Below the pieces are notes generated by a model. That model was not told the DNA's origin. It saw only the letters and a list, made by a program, of their open reading frames with translations, and ran no database searches. A stretch of DNA of 16,165 bases from DASPKO01 sp035628055 (GTDB lineage: Bacteria; Planctomycetota; Phycisphaerae; Phycisphaerales; UBA1924), in NCBI GenBank assembly GCA_035628055.1, contig DASPKO010000316.1, positions 1 through 16,165 of the forward strand, read 5' to 3'. The position numbers were made by a program, and so were the translations under genes. This document shows positions 1 through 6,321 of the stretch, one piece after another. Within the stretch, counting starts at the first letter, position 1; every line of letters starts with the position of its first letter.

Positions 1-360
1 CCCGGCGATGATTTCGTTCACGCGCCAGTCGTCGTATTGGAGTGACGGGCCGAAGTCGAAGACGCGGGCCCGCACGAAGGGGTCCCCGCGCTCGCCCGCG
101 GGCCCGCCGGCGTCTTCCGCCCGGCGCGCCAGGTAGGCGACTCCGCTGACGCGGCGCAGGTACGACGTGTAGAACCCCCAGAAGCTGTCCAGGTTGTACT
201 GGGCCCGCATCGCCTGGGCGACCTCGGGTGGCGGCCGGCGGCCCTGGTCGTTCTCGAGCGGGTTGCCGGGCACCTTCCACGCCAGTGTCAGCGTCACCGT
301 GTAGATGGCCAGCAGGATGATGGGGAGCTGGAGCAGCCGGCGCGCGATCAGGCCCAGCAT
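1..360 (-). CDS. oppB: Oligopeptide ABC transporter permease, N-terminal part (OppB/DppB type)
   Basis: This is the first 120 codons of a gene that leaves the window at base 1. The product would be an inner-membrane permease subunit of a peptide importer. Residues 1-28 form a basic start followed by the first membrane helix (MLGLIARRLLQLPIILLAIY), then PGNP at 31-34, which matches the usual opening of the OppB/DppB family. The FGPSLQYDDWRVNEIIAG stretch at 103-120 is the family's pre-TM2 segment. Between them, residues 71-100 form an Arg/Gly/Ala-rich insert that seems longer than in typical OppB. The ATG lies inside the end of the upstream binding-protein gene (13-base overlap) and follows GAGGGGG by 4 bases, so the two genes should be co-transcribed and probably translationally coupled. 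The family call is confident; the peptide substrate cannot be told from sequence. Confidence 0.85.
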   Translation of the reverse strand, partial: MLGLIARRLLQLPIILLAIYTVTLTLAWKVPGNPLENDQGRRPPPEVAQAMRAQYNLDSFWGFYTSYLRRVSGVAYLARRAEDAGGPAGERGDPFVRARVFDFGPSLQYDDWRVNEIIAG

Positions 361-2423
361 GATGCCCCCTCGCGCCCCGGGCCGGGATGACCGGACGCCC
401 GCGGACGGCTCGCGGCGGTCGCGCCGAGAACATCCTGCGCTTGCCCGGGATCGTCCCGGTGGCGGGTCTGATGCCGGGCCCCGCTGCGCTCGGCTGCTGG
501 GCCCTGCTCCGGGACGCCGGCCCCGCCGGGGGCGTCCGGCCCGCGCTCCGGAAACAGCGGCATCGCCAGGGGCCGATCCCGGCCCTTGCCATCGCCCAGC
601 ACGTCGATCAGGAACATGTTCTCGATCAGCCTCGGGTGCGGGCTGATCCCGCTCACGCGGTGAGGATCGAACATGTAGACCTGCACGTACCGGTACAGGG
701 GGATCAGGGGCAGGTCCTGCTCGACGATGATGCGCTCGGCCTCGGCGAGGAGCGCCAGCCGGGCCGCCGGGTCCGCCTCTCGGGCCGCGCGGGCGAGCAG
801 CGCGTCATACGCCGGGTTCGAGTAGTTGCGGTCGTTGTTCTCGTCGCCGGTGCGGTTGATGTCCAGGAAGGTGAGCGGGTCGGGGTAGTCCCCGTACCAC
901 CCGCCCCGCGCCGCCAGGTAGTTCTGTTCCTTGAGGTCGCGCCGAAAGACCTTGATCTCCTTCTGCACCAGCGCCACCCGCACGCCCAGGTTCTGCTGCC
1001 AGTCCTTGGCCACCGCCTGGGCGATCACGTCGTGCTCACCATCCTTGTTGTACAGCAGCTCGATCGGCGTCAATCCCCGCCCGCCGGGATAGCCCGCCTC
1101 CGCCAGCAGGGCCCGCGCGGCCCCGGGGTCGTAGGCCAGGCCGGACGGAGAGGCGTAGCCGGCGATGGCCCCGGTCGGGACCAGCGTCGTCGCCACCGCC
1201 TCCCCGGTGCGGCGCACCTGCTCGGTCAGGGCCCGCTTGTCGATCGCCATCGCCAGGGCCCGACGGACTCGCGCGTCGGCGAGCGGGTTGGGTCGCCCGT
1301 CGGAGAGCCGCGCCGAGCAGTTGAGGTTGTAGAAGTACGTGCCGAACGTGGGCAGCACGTGCACGTTCTTGCGGGGATCCGGCGGGAGGAGCCGGTCGAT
1401 CTGGATCGGATCGTGCCCCTCGGCGCGCAGCCGGTCGCACTCCGCCTGGTGCTCGCGATAGAAGGCCTGCTTCTGGCGGATCATGTCGGCCCGGTAGCCC
1501 GGCGTGGCGTCGGAGAGGAAGTCCACGGCGCCCGAGTGGAAGGCCAGCACCTGGGCGCTGGGGTCGTCGACCGTCGGCATCACGATCGAGTGGATGTTCA
1601 GTGAGGCCGCGTCCCAGAAGTGCGGGTTGGCCTCCAGCCGCATGTCGCGCTTGAAGCGCCACTGCGCCACCACGAACGGCCCGTTGCCGACGATTCTTCC
1701 CGGCTTGGTCCACCCCGCCTCGACCGTCAGCCGCCCGGTCGCGGGGTCCACGCGCTCGTGCCGGCGCACCAGTGGGGGATACACGGGGTAGAAGGGCGCC
1801 AGGGCGCACAGGTCCAGGAAGTACGGGGCCGGGTTCTCGAGCTCGACCTCCAGCGTGCGGTCGTCCGGCGTGCGGATGCCCACCCGGTCGGCGAAGACCC
1901 GCAGGGTCTCCTCCCACAGCGCCAGCCCCGCGTTCGGCCGCGCCCGCCCGGCGGCGCGGGCCTCCGCCAGCGCCGCGAGCTCCCGCCCCCGCCAGGCGGC
2001 GAACTCGCGCCCCCCGCGGATCACCTGGAACTGCCCGATGTAGTCGCATCCCGTGTCGGGCAGGAGCCCGCGGAACCAGGCGTAGGCAAAGTCGCGCGAG
2101 GTCACCGGGGCGCCGTTCGACCATCGGGCCCCCGGGCGCAGATGGAAGGTGTACCGCAGCCCGCCGGGCGCCACCTCCCAGCGCTCCGCGACCCCGGGGA
2201 TCACGCGGCAGTCCGACGTGAAGACGTCGTTCCTGGTCAGCCCCTCGAAGACGCAGCGCGCCACGCGCATGTCCTGCATCCAGGACATCTTCTGCGGGTC
2301 CAGCGTGCTCACGTCGCCCCGGTTGATGAAACGGAAGTCCGCCGGCGCACCGGGCGCATCGCCCAGCAGCACCGCGCCGACGGCCGTGAGCAGGAGCAGG
2401 AAGGGCAGGGCCAGGCGCGCCAC
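348..2423 (-). CDS. oppA: Peptide ABC transporter substrate-binding protein (SBP_bac_5 / OppA family)
   Basis: A 691-residue exported solute-binding protein that would capture oligopeptides for the permease encoded next. Residues 1-28 look like a signal peptide (basic start, LALPFLLLL core, APA before the likely cleavage). The mature protein begins with the family pattern DVSTLDPQK; later it has GNGPFVV..., ANPHFWD, VRRALAMAIDK and NYSNPAYDALLARA, all typical of cluster-C (SBP_bac_5) proteins. The start codon is GTG, since no other in-frame start precedes the signal peptide. The body is about 615 residues; the last 77 (after VLGDGKG) are a Pro/Gly/Arg/Ala-rich tail with no recognised domain, and its final codons overlap oppB. 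No lipobox cysteine is visible, so it is probably periplasmic or otherwise anchored. Dipeptide or other substrates are equally possible. Confidence 0.9.
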   Translation of the reverse strand: MARLALPFLLLLTAVGAVLLGDAPGAPADFRFINRGDVSTLDPQKMSWMQDMRVARCVFEGLTRNDVFTSDCRVIPGVAERWEVAPGGLRYTFHLRPGARWSNGAPVTSRDFAYAWFRGLLPDTGCDYIGQFQVIRGGREFAAWRGRELAALAEARAAGRARPNAGLALWEETLRVFADRVGIRTPDDRTLEVELENPAPYFLDLCALAPFYPVYPPLVRRHERVDPATGRLTVEAGWTKPGRIVGNGPFVVAQWRFKRDMRLEANPHFWDAASLNIHSIVMPTVDDPSAQVLAFHSGAVDFLSDATPGYRADMIRQKQAFYREHQAECDRLRAEGHDPIQIDRLLPPDPRKNVHVLPTFGTYFYNLNCSARLSDGRPNPLADARVRRALAMAIDKRALTEQVRRTGEAVATTLVPTGAIAGYASPSGLAYDPGAARALLAEAGYPGGRGLTPIELLYNKDGEHDVIAQAVAKDWQQNLGVRVALVQKEIKVFRRDLKEQNYLAARGGWYGDYPDPLTFLDINRTGDENNDRNYSNPAYDALLARAAREADPAARLALLAEAERIIVEQDLPLIPLYRYVQVYMFDPHRVSGISPHPRLIENMFLIDVLGDGKGRDRPLAMPLFPERGPDAPGGAGVPEQGPAAERSGARHQTRHRDDPGQAQDVLGATAASRPRASGHPGPGREGASCWA
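365..371 (-). promoter_or_regulatory. Shine-Dalgarno sequence of oppB
   Basis: Read on the minus strand this is GAGGGGG, 4 bases before the oppB ATG. It lies inside the last codons of oppA, so ribosomes finishing oppA could restart on it. It supports the ATG ending at 360 as the true start. Confidence 0.6.
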
Positions 2424-2432
2424 GGTACGGCC

Positions 2433-2438
2433 AGGGTA
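2433..2438 (-). promoter_or_regulatory. Proximal -10-like element of oppA (TACCCT)
   Basis: On the minus strand TACCCT ends 9 bases before the GTG start of oppA. That spacing would place transcription initiation at or next to the start codon. No Shine-Dalgarno sequence is present and no clear -35 box is visible. The assignment rests on the same arrangement recurring at four other gene starts in the window. Confidence 0.4.
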
Positions 2439-2497
2439 TCGGCCCGTACCCGCGACCGCCCGCAGGCGCGGGCCCGGTCGGCCCCCGGCCTGCCCGC

Positions 2498-2503
2498 TAC
2501 GGT
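2498..2503 (+). promoter_or_regulatory. Proximal -10-like element of the TPR-YggX gene (TACGGT)
   Basis: TACGGT lies 6 bases before the ATG at 2510, with no Shine-Dalgarno sequence between them. It fits a leaderless transcript. The 86-base gap to oppA (2424-2509) would then hold two back-to-back promoters. Confidence 0.4.
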
Positions 2504-2509
2504 TCGCCC

Positions 2510-3196
2510 ATGGACGCGCAGCAGCGGATCGCCCAGTTCCAGAACATGGCCCAGGCCGACCCGGACAACGAGATGGCCCACTTCTCGCTCGGCGGGGCCC
2601 TGGCCCAGGCCGGCCGGCACGCCGAGGCCGCCGCCAGCTACCTGCGCTGCGCCGAGCTCGTGCCGGGCATGAGCAAGGCCTACCAGCTCGCCGCCGAGAG
2701 CCTGCTCAAGGCGGGCGAAGAAGACCGGGCCGCCGAGCTGGCCGCCCGGGGCTACACGGTCGCGGTGGAGCGCGGCGACGTCATGCCCCGCGACGCGCTG
2801 GCCGGATTGCTCACGCGCCTGGGCCGCGCCATTCCCCGGGTCGCCGCGCCCACCCCGCGCGGGTCTGGGCCCGGCGACGTCGACCTGCTCGCCGGGGCGC
2901 CGCGCCGCGCCGCCGCCCCCGGCACGCCGGACGGATCGTTCGTCTGCCGGCGCACGGGTCGCCCGGGCACGAGACTGCCCGCGCCGCCCTTCCGCGGCCG
3001 CCTGGGCGCCTGGATCGTCCAGAACATCTCCGCGGAGACCTGGAACGCGTGGATCGGTCAGGGAACCAAGGTCATCAACGAGCTGCGCCTGGACCTTTCG
3101 CGCGATGAGGACGAGCAGACCTACGACGCCCACATGCGCGAGTACCTGGGCATCGACGACGAGCTCTACCGGCGCATCGGCGCCGGCGAAGCCTGA
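2510..3196 (+). CDS. TPR-like protein fused to a YggX-type Fe(II)-trafficking domain
   Basis: 228 residues in two parts. Residues about 1-105 are Ala-rich helices with TPR character (for example NEMAHFSLGGALAQAGRHAE, AASYLRCAEL, AYQLAAESLLKAGEEDRAAE), likely two or three repeats. A Pro/Gly/Arg-rich linker (106-142) follows. Residues 143-216 match the YggX family: SFVCRRTGR with Cys146 at the place of the conserved YggX cysteine, PPFRGRLGAWIVQNIS, ETWNAWIGQGTKVINELRLDL, and a closing YLGID. YggX is a small (about 90-residue) cytosolic protein linked to protection of iron-sulfur clusters from oxidative damage and to Fe(II) handling. I infer a related iron or oxidative-stress role, with the TPR part recruiting a partner. 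No signal peptide is present. The antiporter gene follows after 42 bases but has its own promoter-like element. Confidence 0.8.
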   Translation: MDAQQRIAQFQNMAQADPDNEMAHFSLGGALAQAGRHAEAAASYLRCAELVPGMSKAYQLAAESLLKAGEEDRAAELAARGYTVAVERGDVMPRDALAGLLTRLGRAIPRVAAPTPRGSGPGDVDLLAGAPRRAAAPGTPDGSFVCRRTGRPGTRLPAPPFRGRLGAWIVQNISAETWNAWIGQGTKVINELRLDLSRDEDEQTYDAHMREYLGIDDELYRRIGAGEA

Positions 3197-3224
3197 CGCG
3201 CCCGGTCCGCGCCGCGCCCGCGGC

Positions 3225-3230
3225 TACCAT
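3225..3230 (+). promoter_or_regulatory. Proximal -10-like element of the antiporter gene (TACCAT)
   Basis: TACCAT sits 8 bases before the ATG at 3239. The run TACCATCGCCCCGC then ATG is almost identical to that in front of the epimerase gene (TACAATCGCCCCGCC then ATG). It is probably a -10 element driving a leaderless mRNA. There is no Shine-Dalgarno sequence. Confidence 0.45.
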
Positions 3231-3238
3231 CGCCCCGC

Positions 3239-5107
3239 ATGCCCCCCGCGCACCTGACGCTCGCCCAGCACGGGGGCGGCGGGCACAGCACCGCCGTCCT
3301 GGAGCTCATGATCGTCCTCGGCGCCGCCGCCGCGGTCACGATGCTCGTGCGCCGCCTCCACATGGCGACCATCCCGGCATACCTCATCACCGGGGCGCTT
3401 CTCGGGCTGGTCGGACCCTGGCTCGGGCTGGTCCCCAGCCCGGAGAACATCGGCGCCGTCTCCAATCTCGCGGTGATCATGCTGATGTTCACGATCGGCC
3501 TGCACCTGGACCTGGACGCCATCCGGGCGGGCATGCTGCACATCCTCCTGGTCGGAGTCGCCTCGACCATCCTCGTGCTGCTGGTCTGCTGGCCCACCGC
3601 CATGCTCTTCGGGACCTCCGGGCCCGCCGCCCTGGTCATCGCCATGGCCATGTCCATGTCCTCGACCGCGGTGGTCTTCCGCATCCTCCAGCAGCGCCGG
3701 CAGATGAACTCGGCGCACGGGCGCGTCTGCTTCGCCGTCCTGGTCGTGCAGGACCTCTTGGCCCTGGCCTTCCTGGCCATGCTCGCGCCCGTGGCCGCCT
3801 GGGCCCGCGCGGGCGCCCCGGCCGGGCACGACGCCGCGCCGGCGGCCTCGGCGCTCGAGCTGCTGCGCGGGGCCGGCGCGGGCATCGCCGGCATCGCCCT
3901 GCTCATCCTGGTCGGACGCGTCGTCCTCCCGCGCCTCGTCGCCGAGGCCGCCCGCGAGAGTTCGGGCGAGGTCCCGCTGATCCTCTCGGCGGCGGTCGCC
4001 CTCGGCGCCGCCCTCATCACCAGCTCACTGGGCATGAGCCCGGAGCTCGGCGCCTTCCTCGCCGGGTTCCTGCTCGCCTCCACGCCCTTCCGTCACCAGC
4101 TCTCCGGGCAGCTCGCCCCGCTCCGCGACCTCTTCATGGCCGTCTTCTTCACCTCGGTCGGCCTGCGCATGGACCTCTCGGTCATCCTGTCCGCGAGCTG
4201 GGTGATCGGCCTGGGCCTGCTCGCCCTCGTGCTCATCAAGGGGATGCTCATCGGCCTGACCACCTGGACGGCCGGCTCCACGGCCCCCACCGCCGTCGCC
4301 TCCGGGCTCGCCCTGGCCCAAGCCGGTGAGTTCAGCCTCGTCCTTCTCGGTGTCGCCGCGGGGAGCGAGCACGCCCTGATCGACCAGCGAACCTACGCGA
4401 TCCTCATCGGGCTCGTCGGGCTCTCGCTCATTCTCACGCCGACGCTCTATAACCTCGGGCAGGCGCTCCGGCCCCGGCTCGAGCACCTGCCCACCGCGGG
4501 ATGGATCACCTCGGCGGCGCTCCGCCCCGATGCGCCGGAGGCCGTTGTCCGCGGCCCGGGGGGGCACCCCCTGGCGCACCACGTGATCATCGCCGGGTTC
4601 GGCGTGGTGGGTCGCAACCTCGCCCAGCACTTCGAGGCCGCGGGCATCCCGTATGTCATCGTCGAGCTCAACCCCGCCACGGTGCGCAAACAAAAGGCCC
4701 TCAACCGGGCCATCGTCTTCGGCGACATCTCGAACATCGAGGTGCTCGAGTCGGCCGGCGTCGAGCGCGCCAACGCGGTGGTGCTCACCCTCCCCGACGA
4801 CGAGGCGACGCTGCGCGCCACCCGCGCCATCCGCGCGCGCAATCCCAGCGTCTTCATCGCCGCGCGCGCCAGCTACCTCAGCCGCGCCATCCGCGCCACC
4901 GAGCTCGGCGCCGATCACGTGGTCGTCGAGGAGATCGCCACGGCCGAGGCCATGAGCAAGCAGGTCGTGCAGCGGATCTTCCAGCACCTCCGCGAGCAGC
5001 CCGAGGCCTGGATCCCGGGTGGACCGCCCACCAACCGGGCCGGCGAGGCGGAGCCGCCCGGCGCGGCCGCGCACGAACGCCCCGGCGCGGGCCCGGGGCG
5101 CGATTGA
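3239..5107 (+). CDS. Monovalent cation:proton antiporter, CPA2 family, KefB/KefC-like with RCK (TrkA-N) domain
   Basis: 622 residues; an inner-membrane antiporter exchanging K+ or Na+ for H+. Residues 17-410 contain about 12 hydrophobic segments of the Na_H_Exchanger fold, with the family signatures MFTIGLHLD (83-91), MSMSSTAVVFRIL (138-150), the VVQDLLAL ion-site motif with Asp172, PELGAFLAGFLLA (268-280) and GEFSLVLLG (363-371). Residues 447-583 form a cytosolic RCK N-domain: the Rossmann loop GFGVVGRN (453-460), Glu476 at the end of the second strand (the usual NAD-type acidic residue) and FGDIS (494-498). A single Asp in QD resembles KefB/KefC, which are K+ efflux systems gated by glutathione adducts, but the glutathione site cannot be confirmed here. 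The C-terminus (590-622) is a Pro/Gly-rich tail. It may also be a YbaL-like transporter. Confidence 0.9.
   Translation: MPPAHLTLAQHGGGGHSTAVLELMIVLGAAAAVTMLVRRLHMATIPAYLITGALLGLVGPWLGLVPSPENIGAVSNLAVIMLMFTIGLHLDLDAIRAGMLHILLVGVASTILVLLVCWPTAMLFGTSGPAALVIAMAMSMSSTAVVFRILQQRRQMNSAHGRVCFAVLVVQDLLALAFLAMLAPVAAWARAGAPAGHDAAPAASALELLRGAGAGIAGIALLILVGRVVLPRLVAEAARESSGEVPLILSAAVALGAALITSSLGMSPELGAFLAGFLLASTPFRHQLSGQLAPLRDLFMAVFFTSVGLRMDLSVILSASWVIGLGLLALVLIKGMLIGLTTWTAGSTAPTAVASGLALAQAGEFSLVLLGVAAGSEHALIDQRTYAILIGLVGLSLILTPTLYNLGQALRPRLEHLPTAGWITSAALRPDAPEAVVRGPGGHPLAHHVIIAGFGVVGRNLAQHFEAAGIPYVIVELNPATVRKQKALNRAIVFGDISNIEVLESAGVERANAVVLTLPDDEATLRATRAIRARNPSVFIAARASYLSRAIRATELGADHVVVEEIATAEAMSKQVVQRIFQHLREQPEAWIPGGPPTNRAGEAEPPGAAAHERPGAGPGRD
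5078..5100 (+). terminator. GC-rich inverted repeat at the 3' end of the antiporter gene
   Basis: CGCCCCGG and CCGGGGCG form a perfect 8-base-pair stem with a 7-base loop, ending 4 bases before the antiporter stop codon. No T-run follows, so it is not a standard intrinsic terminator. It could still stop or protect the transcript where it meets the opposing pseudopilin gene only 30 bases beyond the stop. Chance is possible in DNA this GC-rich. Confidence 0.3.
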
Positions 5108-5137
5108 GAACCTGAACAGGGACGGGCCGGGGCGCGC

Positions 5138-6166
5138 TTACGGGGCGGGACTGTTGATCCACCCGAAGGGACGCTCGGACGTCCCCATCGACTCCACCCG
5201 GACCCAGCGACCCCCGGAGCCCGCCGCGTAGAAGTGCTCCGCCGTCAGGTCTTCCGGCTCCTCCTCGGACTCGGCGGAGCCCGCCGGCGGCGCCAGCCGC
5301 CCCACATGCCCGTCGAGGAAGGCCATGTGCCCGCCACGGCCGTGGCGCAGAGTGAGCTGATCCCCCTCCGACCAGAGCCCGTCGGGGTACCCCTCCAGCC
5401 AGACGAACGCGTTCTCCTCGAGGAACACCGGCACGCCCCCGAGGTTGGACAGCTCGGCCGCATCGTCCACCGTGGCCGGCCGGTCGGAATAGTCGGCGGG
5501 CCGCCGCACGTGCCCGACCATCGTTTGAGTCTCGAGCTTGGCCCCTTCGACGCCCGCAAACATCGTGTAGTCCGTGTAGATGTCGGTGTACACGGGCTCC
5601 TCGGACTCGGCATCGGCGGGATCGCGGGGGTCCCCCGGACCGCCGGGGCCTCCCGGGCCCGGCTTGGCCTTCTTCTTGGGCTTTTTCTTGGGTTTCTTCT
5701 TTTTCTTACCCGAGCCTGGGTCCGCACCGGGCGTCTGGTCGTCCGGCACGATGACCGGCCGCTTCTTCCCATCGGGCCCGACGGTCCACGCCCCGCCCAT
5801 CCGCGATTCGCTCGACGGGCAGCTCAGCACCGCCTCGGCCCCGTCCAGATACGAAAGGACGGCCCCGGGCTCGACCTCATCAGCGTTGTCGGCCTGGAGC
5901 CAATCGCTCCCCCAGCAGAGTGTGTCCTTGTTGGCCTGCGCCGACATCGTCGCCCCCAGGCCCAACTGCTTGGTGTTCGACAGACAGACGGCCGCGCGGG
6001 CCGAGTCCCGCGCCCGTCCGAGGCCCGGCAGGGTGATCCCCACCAGGAGCGCGATGATCGCGATCGTGACGAGGAGCTCGATGAGTGAGAAACCGCCCCG
6101 GGAGCACACGCCCTCTCGGGTGATTCCGGAGCGGCCCGGCAAACGCGGACGACGACGGTGCGGCAT
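5138..6166 (-). CDS. Pseudopilin-like protein with N-terminal methylation site and H-x9-DG motif
   Basis: 342 residues. Residues 1-25 are a basic leader ending in RGG, followed by FSLIELLVTIAIIALLVGITLP: prepilin peptidase should cut between Gly25 and Phe26, and Glu30 is the +5 glutamate. The next helix continues into ARAAVCLSNTKQLGLG, the usual pattern of planctomycete pseudopilins of the DUF1559/H-x9-DG type. The closing motif is H275-x9-D285-G286 (HGRGGHMAFLDGH). Such proteins occur in many copies in planctomycetes; their function is unknown, presumably in type II secretion or pilus-like assemblies. An insert at 154-180 is Lys/Pro-rich and then Gly/Pro-rich, flanked by acidic stretches (183-190, 299-306). 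The ATG chosen has AGGA 7 bases upstream. The frame stays open to 6403, but that part lies over the lysA promoter and start and has no protein-like features. Confidence 0.85.
   Translation of the reverse strand: MPHRRRPRLPGRSGITREGVCSRGGFSLIELLVTIAIIALLVGITLPGLGRARDSARAAVCLSNTKQLGLGATMSAQANKDTLCWGSDWLQADNADEVEPGAVLSYLDGAEAVLSCPSSESRMGGAWTVGPDGKKRPVIVPDDQTPGADPGSGKKKKKPKKKPKKKAKPGPGGPGGPGDPRDPADAESEEPVYTDIYTDYTMFAGVEGAKLETQTMVGHVRRPADYSDRPATVDDAAELSNLGGVPVFLEENAFVWLEGYPDGLWSEGDQLTLRHGRGGHMAFLDGHVGRLAPPAGSAESEEEPEDLTAEHFYAAGSGGRWVRVESMGTSERPFGWINSPAP
5627..5707 (-). repeat. Low-complexity Lys/Pro then Gly/Pro insert inside the pseudopilin gene
   Basis: Codons 154-168 read as K-runs broken by single prolines and one alanine (KKKKKPKKKPKKKAK); codons 169-180 read PGPGGPGGPGDP. 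The coding strand is almost pure purine across the lysine part, which stands out from the surrounding GC-rich sequence as an A/G-rich patch. The segment is likely disordered and exposed, and may have grown by slippage. Confidence 0.75.
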
Positions 6167-6173
6167 GCGGAGT

Positions 6174-6177
6174 TCCT
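6174..6177 (-). promoter_or_regulatory. Shine-Dalgarno sequence of the pseudopilin gene
   Basis: AGGA on the minus strand, 7 bases before the ATG ending at 6166. It decides between this start and the longer open frame upstream. Confidence 0.5.
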
Positions 6178-6278
6178 GCAAAGGCGTGCGGCAGACCAGC
6201 CCCGGCGCGGCGCCGGAGTCCCGTGGCGGTCCCGCTCTTTGCCTGTCCCCGACCCCGTGCGTCGCCCAGGCCGGCGTG

Positions 6279-6284
6279 TACCAT
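6279..6284 (+). promoter_or_regulatory. Probable -10 element upstream of lysA (TACCAT)
   Basis: TACCATCGC repeats exactly the hexamer and next three bases found before the antiporter gene. Here it is 37 bases before the lysA ATG, so a short leader of about 30 bases is expected rather than a leaderless message. It lies in the 155-base divergent gap (6167-6321) shared with the pseudopilin gene, for which no clear promoter was found. Confidence 0.4.
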
Positions 6285-6321
6285 CGCGGGTCGAGCGGCC
6301 CCGAGGTTCCCGAGCCCGGAC

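Noticed and set aside
5663..5707. Programmed frameshift at the A-rich lysine codons of the pseudopilin gene
   Set aside because: The runs read G-AAA-AAG rather than A-AAA-AAG, no fitting downstream structure was seen, and the zero frame continues into the conserved H-x9-DG motif.
6223..6321. Possible earlier start of lysA at 6223
   Set aside because: It would lie upstream of the promoter-like TACCAT at 6279 and add residues atypical of LysA.
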